Of a stretch of 64,000 nucleotides of DNA, positions 1 to 9,127 are shown in pieces (within the stretch, counting starts at the first letter, position 1; each line of letters opens with the position of its first letter). Under the pieces are notes generated by a model that worked only from the letters and a program-made list of their open reading frames with translations, ran no database searches and was not told the origin of the DNA. Source of the stretch: Opitutaceae bacterium (GTDB taxonomy: Bacteria; Verrucomicrobiota; Verrucomicrobiia; Opitutales; Opitutaceae); the NCBI GenBank assembly GCA_016794625.1, contig JAEUGY010000037.1, positions 229,071 to 293,070 of the forward strand. The letters run 5' to 3'. A program made the translations under genes and the position numbers.

Positions 1-120
1 GAAGAGGATAAGGCAGTGGACATGAGTGCGATCGATCAAAAGGGCCACCGGCGAAGAAGGACGGTGGGGGCCACCCGGGCATCCGCCGGGAGGGACTCGT
101 GGGGTTTACCGGTCGCCGCA

Positions 121-149
121 CCGGAGAATTTCAGTTGCAATTACTCCGG
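121..149. repeat. inverted repeat in left flank
   Basis: The arms ccggag (121-126) and ctccgg (144-149) enclose a second pair, aatt (127-130) and aatt (139-142). It could be an operator or a hairpin for whatever lies left of the window. No T-tract follows, so a terminator is less likely. Confidence 0.3.
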
Positions 150-180
150 CCGGGCGTTTGTTCGCCAAGGCCTGATCGAG

Positions 181-238
181 TCCATGGTAACGGTTTCGCG
201 GTGTGAGTGATTGGCGTCCCACATTTAGCAGAGCCACG
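181..238 (-). promoter_or_regulatory. leader-like block shared with the TonB receptor upstream region
   Basis: This block aligns over about 60 bases, with roughly three quarters identity by eye, to 16726-16789 just upstream of the TonB receptor start. The shared core gagtgattggcg is identical. In the receptor copy an ATG follows within ten bases on the minus strand. Here the homology stops at ccatggact and the frame from that ATG ends after 13 codons. It is probably a promoter or 5' leader duplicate, or the remnant of a lost receptor gene. Confidence 0.45.
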
Positions 239-276
239 ACCCCGACCCGATCAGGTTTTTTTGTGCGGAAACGTCT

Positions 277-295
277 CGCGCCCGCAGCGGGCGCG
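277..295 (-). terminator. hairpin downstream of the amidase/asparaginase run
   Basis: An 8-bp GC stem (277-284 with 288-295) with loop cag lies just past the stop codon of the last asparaginase gene on the minus strand. No U-run follows in that direction, so it is a weak terminator candidate for the nine-enzyme transcript. Confidence 0.35.
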
Positions 296-318
296 GTGAC
301 GGTCTGGGTGACGTCCGA

Positions 319-1491
319 TCAATACTCGTCGAAGATCCGTTTGATCTCCTTCGGATCCTGCGTCTTGGCCAGGGCCAGCTGCAGAAGCATGCGAGCCTTC
401 TCCGGCATCAGATTGTCCGCGGGAATGATCCCGGACTCACGCCGCCGGGGCGTGTCTTGGACGCGGCCGCCATGGGTGCGGGCGGTCACTGCGACAATGA
501 CCCCCGCGGCCTGGGCCTTCTTGATGGCTTCGGTCTGTCCGCCGGTCGGGCTGCCGGCTCCGGTGCCATCCACAATGATCCCCTTGACTCCGGCCGTGAC
601 CATCGCGTCGAGGATGTAACCGGGCGCCTCCGTGTAGGCGTAGGCGATCTCCACGTCGGGCAGTTTGGGCGGGAGCGAGTTGATGTTGAACTCGGAGGTG
701 TGGGTGTGGCGGCGCGTCGGTGCGGTGAAGAAGACCACTTTGTCCGGATCAGCGACTCCCATTACGCCGAGATCGATGCTGCGAAACGTATCCATCCGAT
801 AGGCACTCAATTTCGTCACATCGCGGGCCGAATTGATGTTCTGGTTCATCGCGTGCAGCACCCCCTTGCCCGCCGCCTCCGGAGTGGCGGCGACCCGGAC
901 CGCATTGAGCAGGTTGAGGGGACCGTCGCCGCTGAGGCCGCTCCAGGGCCGCTGCGAGCCCACGTACACCACCGGTTTGGTGATGTTGACCGTCAGGTTC
1001 ATGAACCATGCGGTCTCGGCCATCGTATTCGTGCCGTGTGTGACGACGACGCCGTCCACGTTGGGGTCGTTGGCCAGTTCCTGCAGACGTTTCGCCACGG
1101 CGTAGAGCCGCTCGTAGGACGTGCCGCCGCCCGCGGGTGCGTCCGCCGGCGGACGGAAGTCCTCGGTCGTGATGCGGGCGTAGAGGGCCAGGTCGGGCAG
1201 GTCCTTGACCCACTTCTCCGGATCCACGCGGGGGTTGTCCTTGCCTCCATAGTTGGTGATGTTGAGCCGGTCCTTGGCTTGGGAGGCGATGGTGCCGCCC
1301 ATGGAGAGCAACGTGATCCGGGGCAGCGAAAGACCCGGAGGAGCGATGGGCGGAATTTCCTGCGCCCGCAGGACGGAAATGGGAGCGAGGCAGGCGAGGG
1401 CGCAGCTCGCGGTCAGGGCCCGCAGCGCGAACCGTCGGGCCTGGGGCCGGGGCGGAGTGAGGGCGGAACGAAGAGAAGGAGACGTGTGCAT
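319..1491 (-). CDS. type II L-asparaginase family, exported (paralogue A)
   Basis: A 390-residue asparaginase/glutaminase-family protein that would hydrolyse L-asparagine (or glutamine or small amides) to the acid and ammonia. A hydrophobic stretch at residues 22-43 ending in an LRAQ-type cleavage site suggests Sec export to the periplasm, as in AnsB. The first catalytic Thr sits in GGTIAS (T67). The second motif reads THGTNTM (T154), so the Asp of the usual T-D pair is Asn155. Lys227 in DVTK is kept. The C-terminus ends RIFDEY. It is the last gene of the amidase run, with the next asparaginase 37 bases upstream. Family assignment is firm; substrate and activity level are inferred. Confidence 0.9.
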   Translation of the reverse strand: MHTSPSLRSALTPPRPQARRFALRALTASCALACLAPISVLRAQEIPPIAPPGLSLPRITLLSMGGTIASQAKDRLNITNYGGKDNPRVDPEKWVKDLPDLALYARITTEDFRPPADAPAGGGTSYERLYAVAKRLQELANDPNVDGVVVTHGTNTMAETAWFMNLTVNITKPVVYVGSQRPWSGLSGDGPLNLLNAVRVAATPEAAGKGVLHAMNQNINSARDVTKLSAYRMDTFRSIDLGVMGVADPDKVVFFTAPTRRHTHTSEFNINSLPPKLPDVEIAYAYTEAPGYILDAMVTAGVKGIIVDGTGAGSPTGGQTEAIKKAQAAGVIVAVTARTHGGRVQDTPRRRESGIIPADNLMPEKARMLLQLALAKTQDPKEIKRIFDEY

Positions 1492-1528
1492 GAAAGTGAA
1501 GTGATGGAAGTGAGCCGTCGGGACCGCA

Positions 1529-2569
1529 TCAGTAGCTGTTGAAGATCCGCTGAAGCTCGCGCGGATCCTTGGTCTTGGTCAGGGCGAGCCGCAGAAGAAT
1601 GCGCGCCTTCTGCGGATTGAGACTGTCGGCCGTGATGACACCGCGTCCGGCGGTGCGCTCGCTCAAGGGCACCCGTCCCGCGCCCTTGCGGTCGCTTTGC
1701 ACGACCGCAATGCCCTTGGCGATGGCGGCGGACGAGCCGGTGGCGAACGGTGGGGCTCCGTCGGCAAGGATGATTCCCTTGACGCCGGCCTCGATCAGGG
1801 AGTTCAGCGGCGCGGCGGAAGCCTCCTGGTAGCCGTAGACGATATCAACCGCGGGAAGTTCGGTCAGGGCGCTGACATCGAATTCACTCTTCGACGTGTG
1901 CCGGGTCAGGGGCGTGCGGTAGAATACCACCCGGTCGCTGTCCGAGTAGCCGATCGGGCCCACCTCGCGGGAGACAAACGTTTCGACGTGGGTGGTGTGA
2001 CCCTTGTTGACGAACCGCGCGGAGTGCAGGGTGTCGTTCAGCAGCACGATCACCCCCTTGCCCACGGCCTCGGGTGTGACGGCGGTGCGGACCGCATTGT
2101 AAAGGTTGAATGGACCGTCCCGGCTGATGCCGGTCCAAGGACGCATCGCACCGACCACCACCACCGGTTTATCGGATTTGACGGTGAGGTGAAGAAAGTA
2201 GGCCGTCTCCTCCAGCGTGCCCGTGCCATGCGTGACCACAGCGCCGGCCACGTCGGCTTTGGCCAGCTCGGCATTGATGCCCTTGACCAGCTTCAACAGC
2301 AGGTCGGTTTTCATGCCACCTGATCCGATGTTGCTGATTTCCGTCACCTGGATGTCGGCGATTGCCTTCAGCTCCGGCAGGTCGCTGAGCAGTTCGTCTG
2401 GGGTCACCCGGCCATCGTTGTACTCGGTGATCTTGAGACGATGAGCACCCTTGCTCTGGATGGTGCCCCCGGTGGTGAAGAGGGCCACTTTGGGCAGGGC
2501 GGCTTGGGCGATGGGGCCCGCGATAAAGGCGAGCAGGAGCAGGCAGGTGGAGGTGAGACGTGGTTTCAT
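1529..2569 (-). CDS. type II L-asparaginase family, exported (paralogue B)
   Basis: A 346-residue asparaginase-family enzyme with a clean signal peptide (residues 1-24, ending AQA). The first catalytic Thr is in TTGGTIQS (T36). The second motif is THGTGTLEETAYFL, so the Thr116 partner is Gly117 instead of Asp. Lys189 is present, and the substrate-pocket block DGPFNLYNAV is intact. The C-terminus RIFNSY matches the neighbouring paralogue, so the two look like a diverged tandem duplication. It sits 15 bases downstream of an amidase gene and is almost certainly co-transcribed with it. It should act in the periplasm, releasing ammonia from amides freed there. Confidence 0.9.
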   Translation of the reverse strand: MKPRLTSTCLLLLAFIAGPIAQAALPKVALFTTGGTIQSKGAHRLKITEYNDGRVTPDELLSDLPELKAIADIQVTEISNIGSGGMKTDLLLKLVKGINAELAKADVAGAVVTHGTGTLEETAYFLHLTVKSDKPVVVVGAMRPWTGISRDGPFNLYNAVRTAVTPEAVGKGVIVLLNDTLHSARFVNKGHTTHVETFVSREVGPIGYSDSDRVVFYRTPLTRHTSKSEFDVSALTELPAVDIVYGYQEASAAPLNSLIEAGVKGIILADGAPPFATGSSAAIAKGIAVVQSDRKGAGRVPLSERTAGRGVITADSLNPQKARILLRLALTKTKDPRELQRIFNSY

Positions 2570-2584
2570 GCGGTCGTGGCTGGA

Positions 2585-4213
2585 TTAGTAGGAGAGGGAT
2601 TCACCCGGCAGCGCGGGCGTGGTGGGAGGAAGACGACGCACCGGGCCGGCGCTCGCTTCGTATCCGGATGCGAGTTTCAAAAGAAGCGGTTCGCTCCAGG
2701 GCCGGCCCAGGATCTCCAGACCGACTGGATTGCCGTCCGGGGTGAAGCCCATGGGGACGACGATGGCGGGCAGACCGGTGATCGGGCTGAGCTGGATCGT
2801 CTCGGTATAGACCGTGTCCGTCGGCCGGGGCCCAATCAGCGTGGCGCGGCGCAGCCGGTGCGGATAGACAAGAGCGTCGAGCTGCAGCTTGTCCATCAGC
2901 GCGATCACCGCGGCGCGGAGGGCGGCCTTGCCTTCCAGGGTCGCCCGGTATTCAGGATCGCGATTCAAGTCGACCGGCTTCTCAAGGGCGGCCTTGTCGG
3001 CCGGGCGTCCCGGGACTCCCTCATGACCGAGCAGGAGCTGGCTCGCGTCCTTGAACGGGTAGCCGGGGCCCTGTCGGGCGAGGTAGTGGTTGATGGCGGC
3101 GATGCGCTCGTAGCGACTCGGCGAGACATTGGCGCCCAGGTATTGCCGAAGATCGAAACCCATCGAGACCGGGTTGAAGAGTTTAGCCCCCGCCTTGGGG
3201 AGCACGGCCAGCGCCTGTTTGGTCAACTCCAGGACCTCCGGTTCCGAGGGGGTGTAGTCGTAGGCCTCCTTGAGCACGCCCAGACGGGCGCCGCGCAGAC
3301 CCTGGGGATCGAGAAAACTCACATAAGGCTGGGTCGGCATCTGGCCAAGACTCTGCGCTGTCCACATGTCGAAGGCGTCAAACCCGGCGATGGCGTCGAG
3401 GGTCACGGCCAGGTCGTACATCGAGCGCGCCATGGGTCCGCCCCGCTCACCCGTCAGGTAGCTCCACATCTGACCGTCCCGCGAGATCAGGCCTGAAGTG
3501 GAGGCGAGGCCGTAGAGATTGCCGTCACTGGTCGGTGTGCGGATGGAAAAGCCCGTCTCGCTGCCCAGCCCGACGGTGCCGAAGACGGCGGCGAGGGCGG
3601 CCGATGTGCCGGAGCTCGACCATCCGGGTGTGCGTTTGAGATCGTAGGGATTGAGTGTGTTGCCGCCGAGCGTGGAGGCGGCGACGAACGGAGGCTGCGC
3701 GTACCAGTCGGATTGATTCACCTTGGCCAGCATGATGGCGCCGGCCTCCTTCAGTTTTTTCACAATGAAGGCATCCTTGGTCGGCTTGACACCCTTGAGG
3801 GGCAGGTAGCCACCGGTGGTGGGCATGTCGACCGTGTCGAACACGTCCTTGACCACCACGGTGATGCCGTGCAGAGGGCCGCGCACCTTGCCGGCCTTGC
3901 GTTCCGCGTCGAGAGCGCGGGCTTCGGCCAAGGCGTTGGGATTGAGAAACAGGACCGCCTTGAGTGAAGGTCCCTTGGCGTCGTAAGCGGCGATGCGGGC
4001 GAGGTAGAGTTCGGTCAGACGCTCGCTCGTCAACGCACCGGAGGCCATGGCCGCCTGCAGGTCGGCAATGGTGGCGGTGCTCAGGTTGAGAGTGGCGGCG
4101 GAGGCCGGGACGGCGCAGGCGAGGGCGAGGCTGCCGCGAAGCAGCCAGCGCCGGAGGCCCGCGCGCAGCGCGCTGGCGGGACGTTCGAGGTTGGACGAGG
4201 ATCGGTGGGTCAT
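2585..4213 (-). CDS. exported amidase-signature family hydrolase (AS-1)
   Basis: A 542-residue AS-family amidase. I start at ATG 4213, because a longer frame would run into the upstream gene; the stop of that gene lies 2 bases away. A Sec-like signal (residues 18-40) is followed by the array's typical opening, LSTATIADLQAAM. The Ser-cisSer-Lys triad is readable as Lys122 (VVKD), Ser199 (WSSSG) and Ser223. The nucleophile motif is atypical: SETGFS in place of TDTGGS, with Glu for Asp and Phe for Gly next to the serine. It would hydrolyse an amide in the periplasm; the altered pocket suggests a different substrate from its neighbours. Confidence 0.88.
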   Translation of the reverse strand: MTHRSSSNLERPASALRAGLRRWLLRGSLALACAVPASAATLNLSTATIADLQAAMASGALTSERLTELYLARIAAYDAKGPSLKAVLFLNPNALAEARALDAERKAGKVRGPLHGITVVVKDVFDTVDMPTTGGYLPLKGVKPTKDAFIVKKLKEAGAIMLAKVNQSDWYAQPPFVAASTLGGNTLNPYDLKRTPGWSSSGTSAALAAVFGTVGLGSETGFSIRTPTSDGNLYGLASTSGLISRDGQMWSYLTGERGGPMARSMYDLAVTLDAIAGFDAFDMWTAQSLGQMPTQPYVSFLDPQGLRGARLGVLKEAYDYTPSEPEVLELTKQALAVLPKAGAKLFNPVSMGFDLRQYLGANVSPSRYERIAAINHYLARQGPGYPFKDASQLLLGHEGVPGRPADKAALEKPVDLNRDPEYRATLEGKAALRAAVIALMDKLQLDALVYPHRLRRATLIGPRPTDTVYTETIQLSPITGLPAIVVPMGFTPDGNPVGLEILGRPWSEPLLLKLASGYEASAGPVRRLPPTTPALPGESLSY

Positions 4214-4215
4214 GG

Positions 4216-5835
4216 TCAGTAGGTGAAGGATTCCCCCGGGAGGGCAGGAGTGGAGACGGGCGGGCGCCGGTGCCGGGTGGTGCTCTCGTATCCAGCGCCC
4301 ACCGTCAGGAGCGTGGGCTCGCTCCACGGTTTGCCGAGGAACTGCAGCCCAAACGGCATGCCGTCGCCGGGAAAGAAACCGCCGGGCACGATGAGGGTAG
4401 GAAGTCCCGTGTAGGAGCTGAGACTGTTGCGAGTCTCCGCCCGGCCCCCGCCGCCTTCGGCGGGAATCGTGTCGATGACCGCCGTGCGAAAGGGCAGCAC
4501 GAGTGCGTCGAGCTGGTGCTTTTCGATCAGCGCCACGAGGGCGGCGCGCAACATGTCCTGCTGCCGTTAGGCGGCGATGAGTGGCGCGTGGCGGTCGAGC
4601 CGGCCGATTTTGGCTGTCTCGATGATGCCCGGTTTGACGAGGGCTCCTCCCTTGGCAATCATCTCCTCGACCGTGCGGATCGGCGCGGTCGGAGGGAGGG
4701 CGGAGAGATACTTGTTGATCGCGTCGGCCCGTTCGAATGACGCGGCGGCAGCGTCGCTTTGCACCTGCACGAGGTCCAGGTGCGTCAGCACCGGATCGAC
4801 GACGACGGCTCCGGCCTTGCGCAGATCGGCGACCGCCTGATTGAACAAAGCGGTGCCTTCGGCGTGCAGGGCGCCGGGGCGCACCATCTCCCGCAGCACG
4901 CCGAGCCTGGCCCCACGCAGACCATCCGGGCGGACAAAACTGACATAAGGTGCGTCAGGCAGCCGGCCGACACAGGCTTCCGTGGCGAGGTCGGCGGCGT
5001 CGTAACCGGCGATGACATCGAGCACCGCCGCTGCATCCAGCACACTGCGCACCATGGGCCCGCCGTTTTCCTGGCGCGGTGAGCTCCACATCATGCCCGT
5101 GCGGGAGACGAGGCCGTGGGTCGCGGAGAGTCCGACCAAATTGCTGTTGGCGCTCGGAATGGTGATGGAGCCGCCGGTGTCGCTGCCCAATCCAAGAGTG
5201 CCGAACCATGCCGCCACGGCTGCACCGGTGCCGGAGCTGGAGTGGCCGGTGCTCTTTTTGGCATTGTAGGGGCTCAGCACCTGGCCCTTCAGCGTGCTCG
5301 CTCCCGCCGGGGCGACACCGTACCAGTCGGATTGGTTGAGTTTGGCGAGAATGATGATGCCCGCGGCGCGCAAACGGGCGATGACAAACGAGTCGCGCGA
5401 GGGCTGGGAGGTCGCCATCGGCAGGAAGCCGCCGGTGGTTGGCAGGTCCGCTGTATCGTAGACATCCTTGACCACGGCGACCAGACCATGGAGCGGGCTG
5501 CGCGCGCGCCCCGCTTTGCGCTCGGCGTCCAAGGCGCGAGCCTCCTCCAGGGCGCGGGGATTGAGTGTGATGACCGTGTTGAGACGCGGTCCGGACTGAT
5601 CGTAGGCGGCGATGCGTGCCAGGTAAAGACTCACCAGCCGCTCGGAGGTGAGGGCGCCGCGCTCCAGTACCGTGCGCAGCTCCGCGGTGGTGGCGGTCGC
5701 CAGATCGAACGTGGCCGCGCGGGCCGGGGGGAATGCGGCCGACAGGACGAGCGCCAGGGTGAGAACGCGTGGACGCAGCGCGTGCGTCCAGCGGGGCGAG
5801 GGGCGCGGGGTGTCAGCGATCGGACAGGGTGACAT
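4216..5835 (-). pseudogene. amidase-signature gene split by one in-frame stop (AS-2)
   Basis: This AS-family gene reads as 422 residues from ATG 5835 to a TAA at 4567-4569, then continues in the same frame for another 117 codons to a TGA at 4216-4218. The intact neighbour (5813-7450) has Tyr at the aligned position and no length difference around it: RLERNRRLAAIYRQQ there, RLDRHAPLIAA-stop-RQQ here. A single base change from TAC or TAT explains it. The triad (Lys123, Ser199, Ser223 in SDTGGS) lies in the first part. The missing C-terminal fifth normally completes the AS fold, so the product is probably inactive. Readthrough or a base-call error are alternatives. Its start overlaps the end of the upstream amidase by 23 bases. 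Confidence 0.85.
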
Positions 5836-7450
5836 GGGAAGGGAGGGAGAGGGTTTCACCGGCCAGCGCGGGGGTCGAAGCAGGGGCCTTGCGGTGCCGG
5901 GTGGCAGCCTCGTAGCCGCTGCCCAGTTTGATCAGCGTGGGTTCCGCAAACGGACGGGCTAGCAGCTGCAGACCGAAGGGCATGCCGTCGCTCGGCCAGT
6001 AGCCGCCTGGCACAATCAGAGTCGGCAGCCCGGTGGAGGAAGCGAGGTGGTTGCGCACCTCGGGATTCTGCCAGGTGTTGCGCGGCATGGCGTCGATGCG
6101 CCACGGCGTCAGCGTGCGGAACGGCAGCACGAGGGCGTCGAGTTGATAGGTGTCCATCAGGGCCAGCAGCGCCGTCTTGATTACTTCCTGCTGGCGATAG
6201 ATGGCGGCGAGCCGACGGTTGCGCTCAAGGCGGGTGAGTTTGGCCGTCTCGATGATGACCGGTTTCACCTTGTCGCCACCGATGGCGATCATCTCCGCGA
6301 CGGAACGGATCGGCGCGGACGCAGGCAAGCCCGCGAGGTAGGCGTCGATGGCGGTCGCTCGTTCCACCTCGGCGGCATCCGCGTCGACTTGCAGGCTGAT
6401 CAGGTCCAGACCCGTGAGCACGGGATCCACCACGATGGCGCCGGCTTTGCGCAGATCGGACACCGCGCGCTGGAAGAGCGCTACGCCTTCCGCGTGATCC
6501 GGGCCGGAGCGGACCATCTCTCGCAGCACACCGATTCGCGCGCCGACGAGGCCGTCCGACCGAACGAACGACACATACGATGCGGCGGGCATGCGGCCCA
6601 CGGCCGCTTCGGTGGCGAGATCCGCGGCGTCGTAGCCGGCAATGACATCGAGCAAGGTGGCCACGTCGTGCACGCTGCGGGCCATCGGCCCGGCGTTCTC
6701 CTGCCGTGGGGAACTCCACATCATCCCTGTGCGCGAAACGAGTCCGTGCGTGGCGGAGAGGCCCACCAGCGCGTTCAACGTGCTTGGATTGATGACCGAA
6801 CCCGTCGTGTCCGAACCCAGGCCGAGGGTGCCGAACCAGGCGGCCATGGCGGCACCGGTGCCGGTGCTTGATCCCCCGCCGTATTTGAGTGGATTGTACG
6901 GACTGATGACCCGGGGGCGCAGGGTGCCGCCTCCATTTTGCCCGACGCCGTACCAGTCGGACTGGTTGAGTTTGGCGAGGATGATGCCGCCCGCCTGCCG
7001 GATTCGATCGATGATAAATGCGTCGCGATTGGGCTGGGATGCCGCCATGGGTGCGAATCCACCCGAGGTCGGCAGGTCACGGGTGTTGAAGACGTCCTTC
7101 ACCATGACCGCAATCCCGTGCAGGGGACCTCGGACCCGGCCGGAACGTCGTTCGCTGTCGAGTTGCCGGGCCTCCTCACGGGCCCGGGGATTGAGGGTGA
7201 TGATGGTGTTGAGCTTCGGCCCCTGCTGATCGTAGGCGGCGATCCGTGCGAGATAGAGCTCGACCAGCCGCTCGCTCGTGAGCGTCCCGGCGGCCATCGC
7301 CCGCTGCAGATCGGCCACGGTGGCCGTGGCGAGCTCGAGTTCGGCGGCGCGGACCGCCGGCGACGACGTGAGGGCCGTGACCGCGCCCACCGCAAGGATC
7401 AACCAAAGGCGGGTGCAGGTTCGACCCGTCGGAGCGAAGTGTGGGAGCAT
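5813..7450 (-). CDS. exported amidase-signature family hydrolase (AS-3)
   Basis: A 545-residue AS-family amidase from ATG 7450; a GTG two codons earlier is also possible. A Sec-like signal covers residues 12-36. The triad is Lys118 (VMVKD), Ser194 (GGGSSTGTG) and Ser218. The nucleophile motif is SDTTGS, with Thr for the first Gly, and the following SVINPS departs from the usual SIRxPA. It is the closest relative of the broken AS-2, sharing the block DWYGV and the segment LVGLSATHGLVSRTGMMWS, so those two are a recent duplication. It is periplasmic, with an unknown amide substrate. Confidence 0.88.
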   Translation of the reverse strand: MLPHFAPTGRTCTRLWLILAVGAVTALTSSPAVRAAELELATATVADLQRAMAAGTLTSERLVELYLARIAAYDQQGPKLNTIITLNPRAREEARQLDSERRSGRVRGPLHGIAVMVKDVFNTRDLPTSGGFAPMAASQPNRDAFIIDRIRQAGGIILAKLNQSDWYGVGQNGGGTLRPRVISPYNPLKYGGGSSTGTGAAMAAWFGTLGLGSDTTGSVINPSTLNALVGLSATHGLVSRTGMMWSSPRQENAGPMARSVHDVATLLDVIAGYDAADLATEAAVGRMPAASYVSFVRSDGLVGARIGVLREMVRSGPDHAEGVALFQRAVSDLRKAGAIVVDPVLTGLDLISLQVDADAAEVERATAIDAYLAGLPASAPIRSVAEMIAIGGDKVKPVIIETAKLTRLERNRRLAAIYRQQEVIKTALLALMDTYQLDALVLPFRTLTPWRIDAMPRNTWQNPEVRNHLASSTGLPTLIVPGGYWPSDGMPFGLQLLARPFAEPTLIKLGSGYEAATRHRKAPASTPALAGETLSLPSHVTLSDR

Positions 7451-7468
7451 CGACACAGAAGGAGGGGG

Positions 7469-9115
7469 TCAATTGCCGATCCGGTCGGTGACCAGCGCCG
7501 GCGTGTGTTTGGGGAGAGCGCGGGCTCGGGTGGCTTGTTCGAAGTCGTAGCCGTAGCCCAGCAGCTTGGGTTCGCTCCACGCGGGTCCGAAGAAACTGAG
7601 CGTGACGGGAAGTCCTTCCGGGGTGAAACCCGCTGGCACAATCAGGTCCGGATAGCCGGTCTGGTTGGCAAAATTCGTCGGCGAGTCACCTCCGCCGGCG
7701 GGTGGGGTGGAAGGGGTGATCAGCTGGGCGGGACGGGGCGAGGTGGGATAGACGATGGCGTCCAGCCGGTGTTTGGCGAAGAGGGCGTCGATGCCCGCCT
7801 TGGTGGACGCAAGGGCCTGGTTCTTGACGGCGAGATAGACCGGATCGGTGAGATCCAGTGCGATTGAGGCGGTGTAGGTGAGCGCGAACGCCTTCTGTGG
7901 ACTGCGGTAGCCGGTCTTGGGGTCGTTGGACCGGGCCACCACTTCGTCAAAGGATTTTGGATATCCGGGCCGAGTGGTCTTCAGGTACTGGGTGAGCTGG
8001 GCCTTGAATTCGGAACTGACCAGCTGGTTGTAGATGGGCTGACGTGAGGCCAGCAGGTGTTCCGGGTACTTGATGGGGTCGACGATGACGGCGCCGAGAG
8101 ACTTCAAGGTCGCGATCGCTTTCTCGATCACGGCATCCGTGCCGGCGTCGCGGCCGAGAAAGTCGCGGGCGATGCCGATGCGCGCGCCCTTGAGGGATCC
8201 GGTTTTGAGAAAGACTGTGTAGTCGGATTTGAGATGCGCGCCGCTGGCGCGGGTGGCCTCGTCCGCCGTGTCGACGCCGGTCATCGCGCCCAGCATCACG
8301 GCGATGTCGTAAACGCTCCGTCCCATCGGGCCGGCGGTGTCGAAGCTGAGACCGAGCGGGATGATGCCGTCGCGCGAAAGCAGACCGCAGGTGGGCTTGA
8401 GGCCGACGATGCCGTTGGCCGCGGAAGGACCGCGGACCGAACCGCCGGTGTCGGTGCCGACGCCCAGCTGGGCGAAGCCGGCGGCAATGGCCGCGCCGGT
8501 TCCACCCGAAGAACCGGCCGGCCCGCGGGTGAGGTCATGCGGATTCCGGGTCTGTCCTCCGGCGGAACTGAAGCCATTGGGCACGGCACCCTTTTTCAGG
8601 ACCTCGGGATCCTTCGCACCGCTGACGCTCCCGCCCGAGCCCGCCCATTCGGAGAGGTTGACCTTGGCAAGAATCACGGCGCCGGCGTTGCGCAGCTTGG
8701 TCGTGATGAATGCGTCATCCGGGGGCAACGATCCTTCCAGTAGTTGGGAGCCCCCGGTGGTGGGCAGATCCACCGTGTCGATGTTGTCCTTCAGCACCAC
8801 CGGCACTCCGTGGAGCGGGCCGCGGATCTTTCCTGACTTGCGCTCCGCGTCGAGGGCGCGGGCCTGCTCCACCGCCTTGGGGTTGAGTGTGATGACCGCA
8901 TTGATCGTCGGCCCTTGTTTGTCGTAGGCCGCAACCCGGGCGAGGTAGGCCTGCGTGAGCGTCTCGCTCGTGAGGGTGCCGGCTTTGAAGGCGGCATTGA
9001 TCTCGGCCACGGTCGCCGAGGTCAGGTCGAGCGGTGCGGCGTGGGCAAGGGAGGCCGCGGCGAAGAGCGCGGCGAGGCTGAGTCCGGAGAGGCGGTGGGG
9101 GAGGAGGGATCGCAT
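7469..9115 (-). CDS. exported amidase-signature family hydrolase (AS-4)
   Basis: A 548-residue AS-family amidase with a Sec signal peptide (residues 8-27, ending AHA-A). Its motifs are canonical: Lys109 (VVLKD), Ser202 (AGSSGGTG) and Ser226 (TDTGGSVRGP), followed by GIVGLKPTCGLLSRDG. Of the Sec-type copies it has the most standard active site. An insertion around residues 158-190 (GSGGSVSGAKDPEVLKKG), between the Lys and Ser motifs, is absent from the others. It is spaced 12 bases from the next gene, consistent with one transcript. Confidence 0.9.
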   Translation of the reverse strand: MRSLLPHRLSGLSLAALFAAASLAHAAPLDLTSATVAEINAAFKAGTLTSETLTQAYLARVAAYDKQGPTINAVITLNPKAVEQARALDAERKSGKIRGPLHGVPVVLKDNIDTVDLPTTGGSQLLEGSLPPDDAFITTKLRNAGAVILAKVNLSEWAGSGGSVSGAKDPEVLKKGAVPNGFSSAGGQTRNPHDLTRGPAGSSGGTGAAIAAGFAQLGVGTDTGGSVRGPSAANGIVGLKPTCGLLSRDGIIPLGLSFDTAGPMGRSVYDIAVMLGAMTGVDTADEATRASGAHLKSDYTVFLKTGSLKGARIGIARDFLGRDAGTDAVIEKAIATLKSLGAVIVDPIKYPEHLLASRQPIYNQLVSSEFKAQLTQYLKTTRPGYPKSFDEVVARSNDPKTGYRSPQKAFALTYTASIALDLTDPVYLAVKNQALASTKAGIDALFAKHRLDAIVYPTSPRPAQLITPSTPPAGGGDSPTNFANQTGYPDLIVPAGFTPEGLPVTLSFFGPAWSEPKLLGYGYDFEQATRARALPKHTPALVTDRIGN

Positions 9116-9127
9116 GGGAACAGTCAG

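Larger units (their letters stand above)
1..318. other. left flank without a clear gene
   Basis: This stretch has no convincing coding region. Short open frames on the plus strand lack family resemblance. On the minus strand an ATG at 21-23 could start a gene running off the left edge, but only seven codons are visible. The segment holds an inverted repeat (121-149), a leader-like block shared with the region upstream of the TonB receptor gene (181-238) and a GC-rich hairpin downstream of the last asparaginase gene (277-295). Confidence 0.5.

Noticed and set aside
457..1542. 361-codon plus-strand frame over the first asparaginase
   Set aside because: Antisense to a conserved enzyme; composition is that of a mirror frame.
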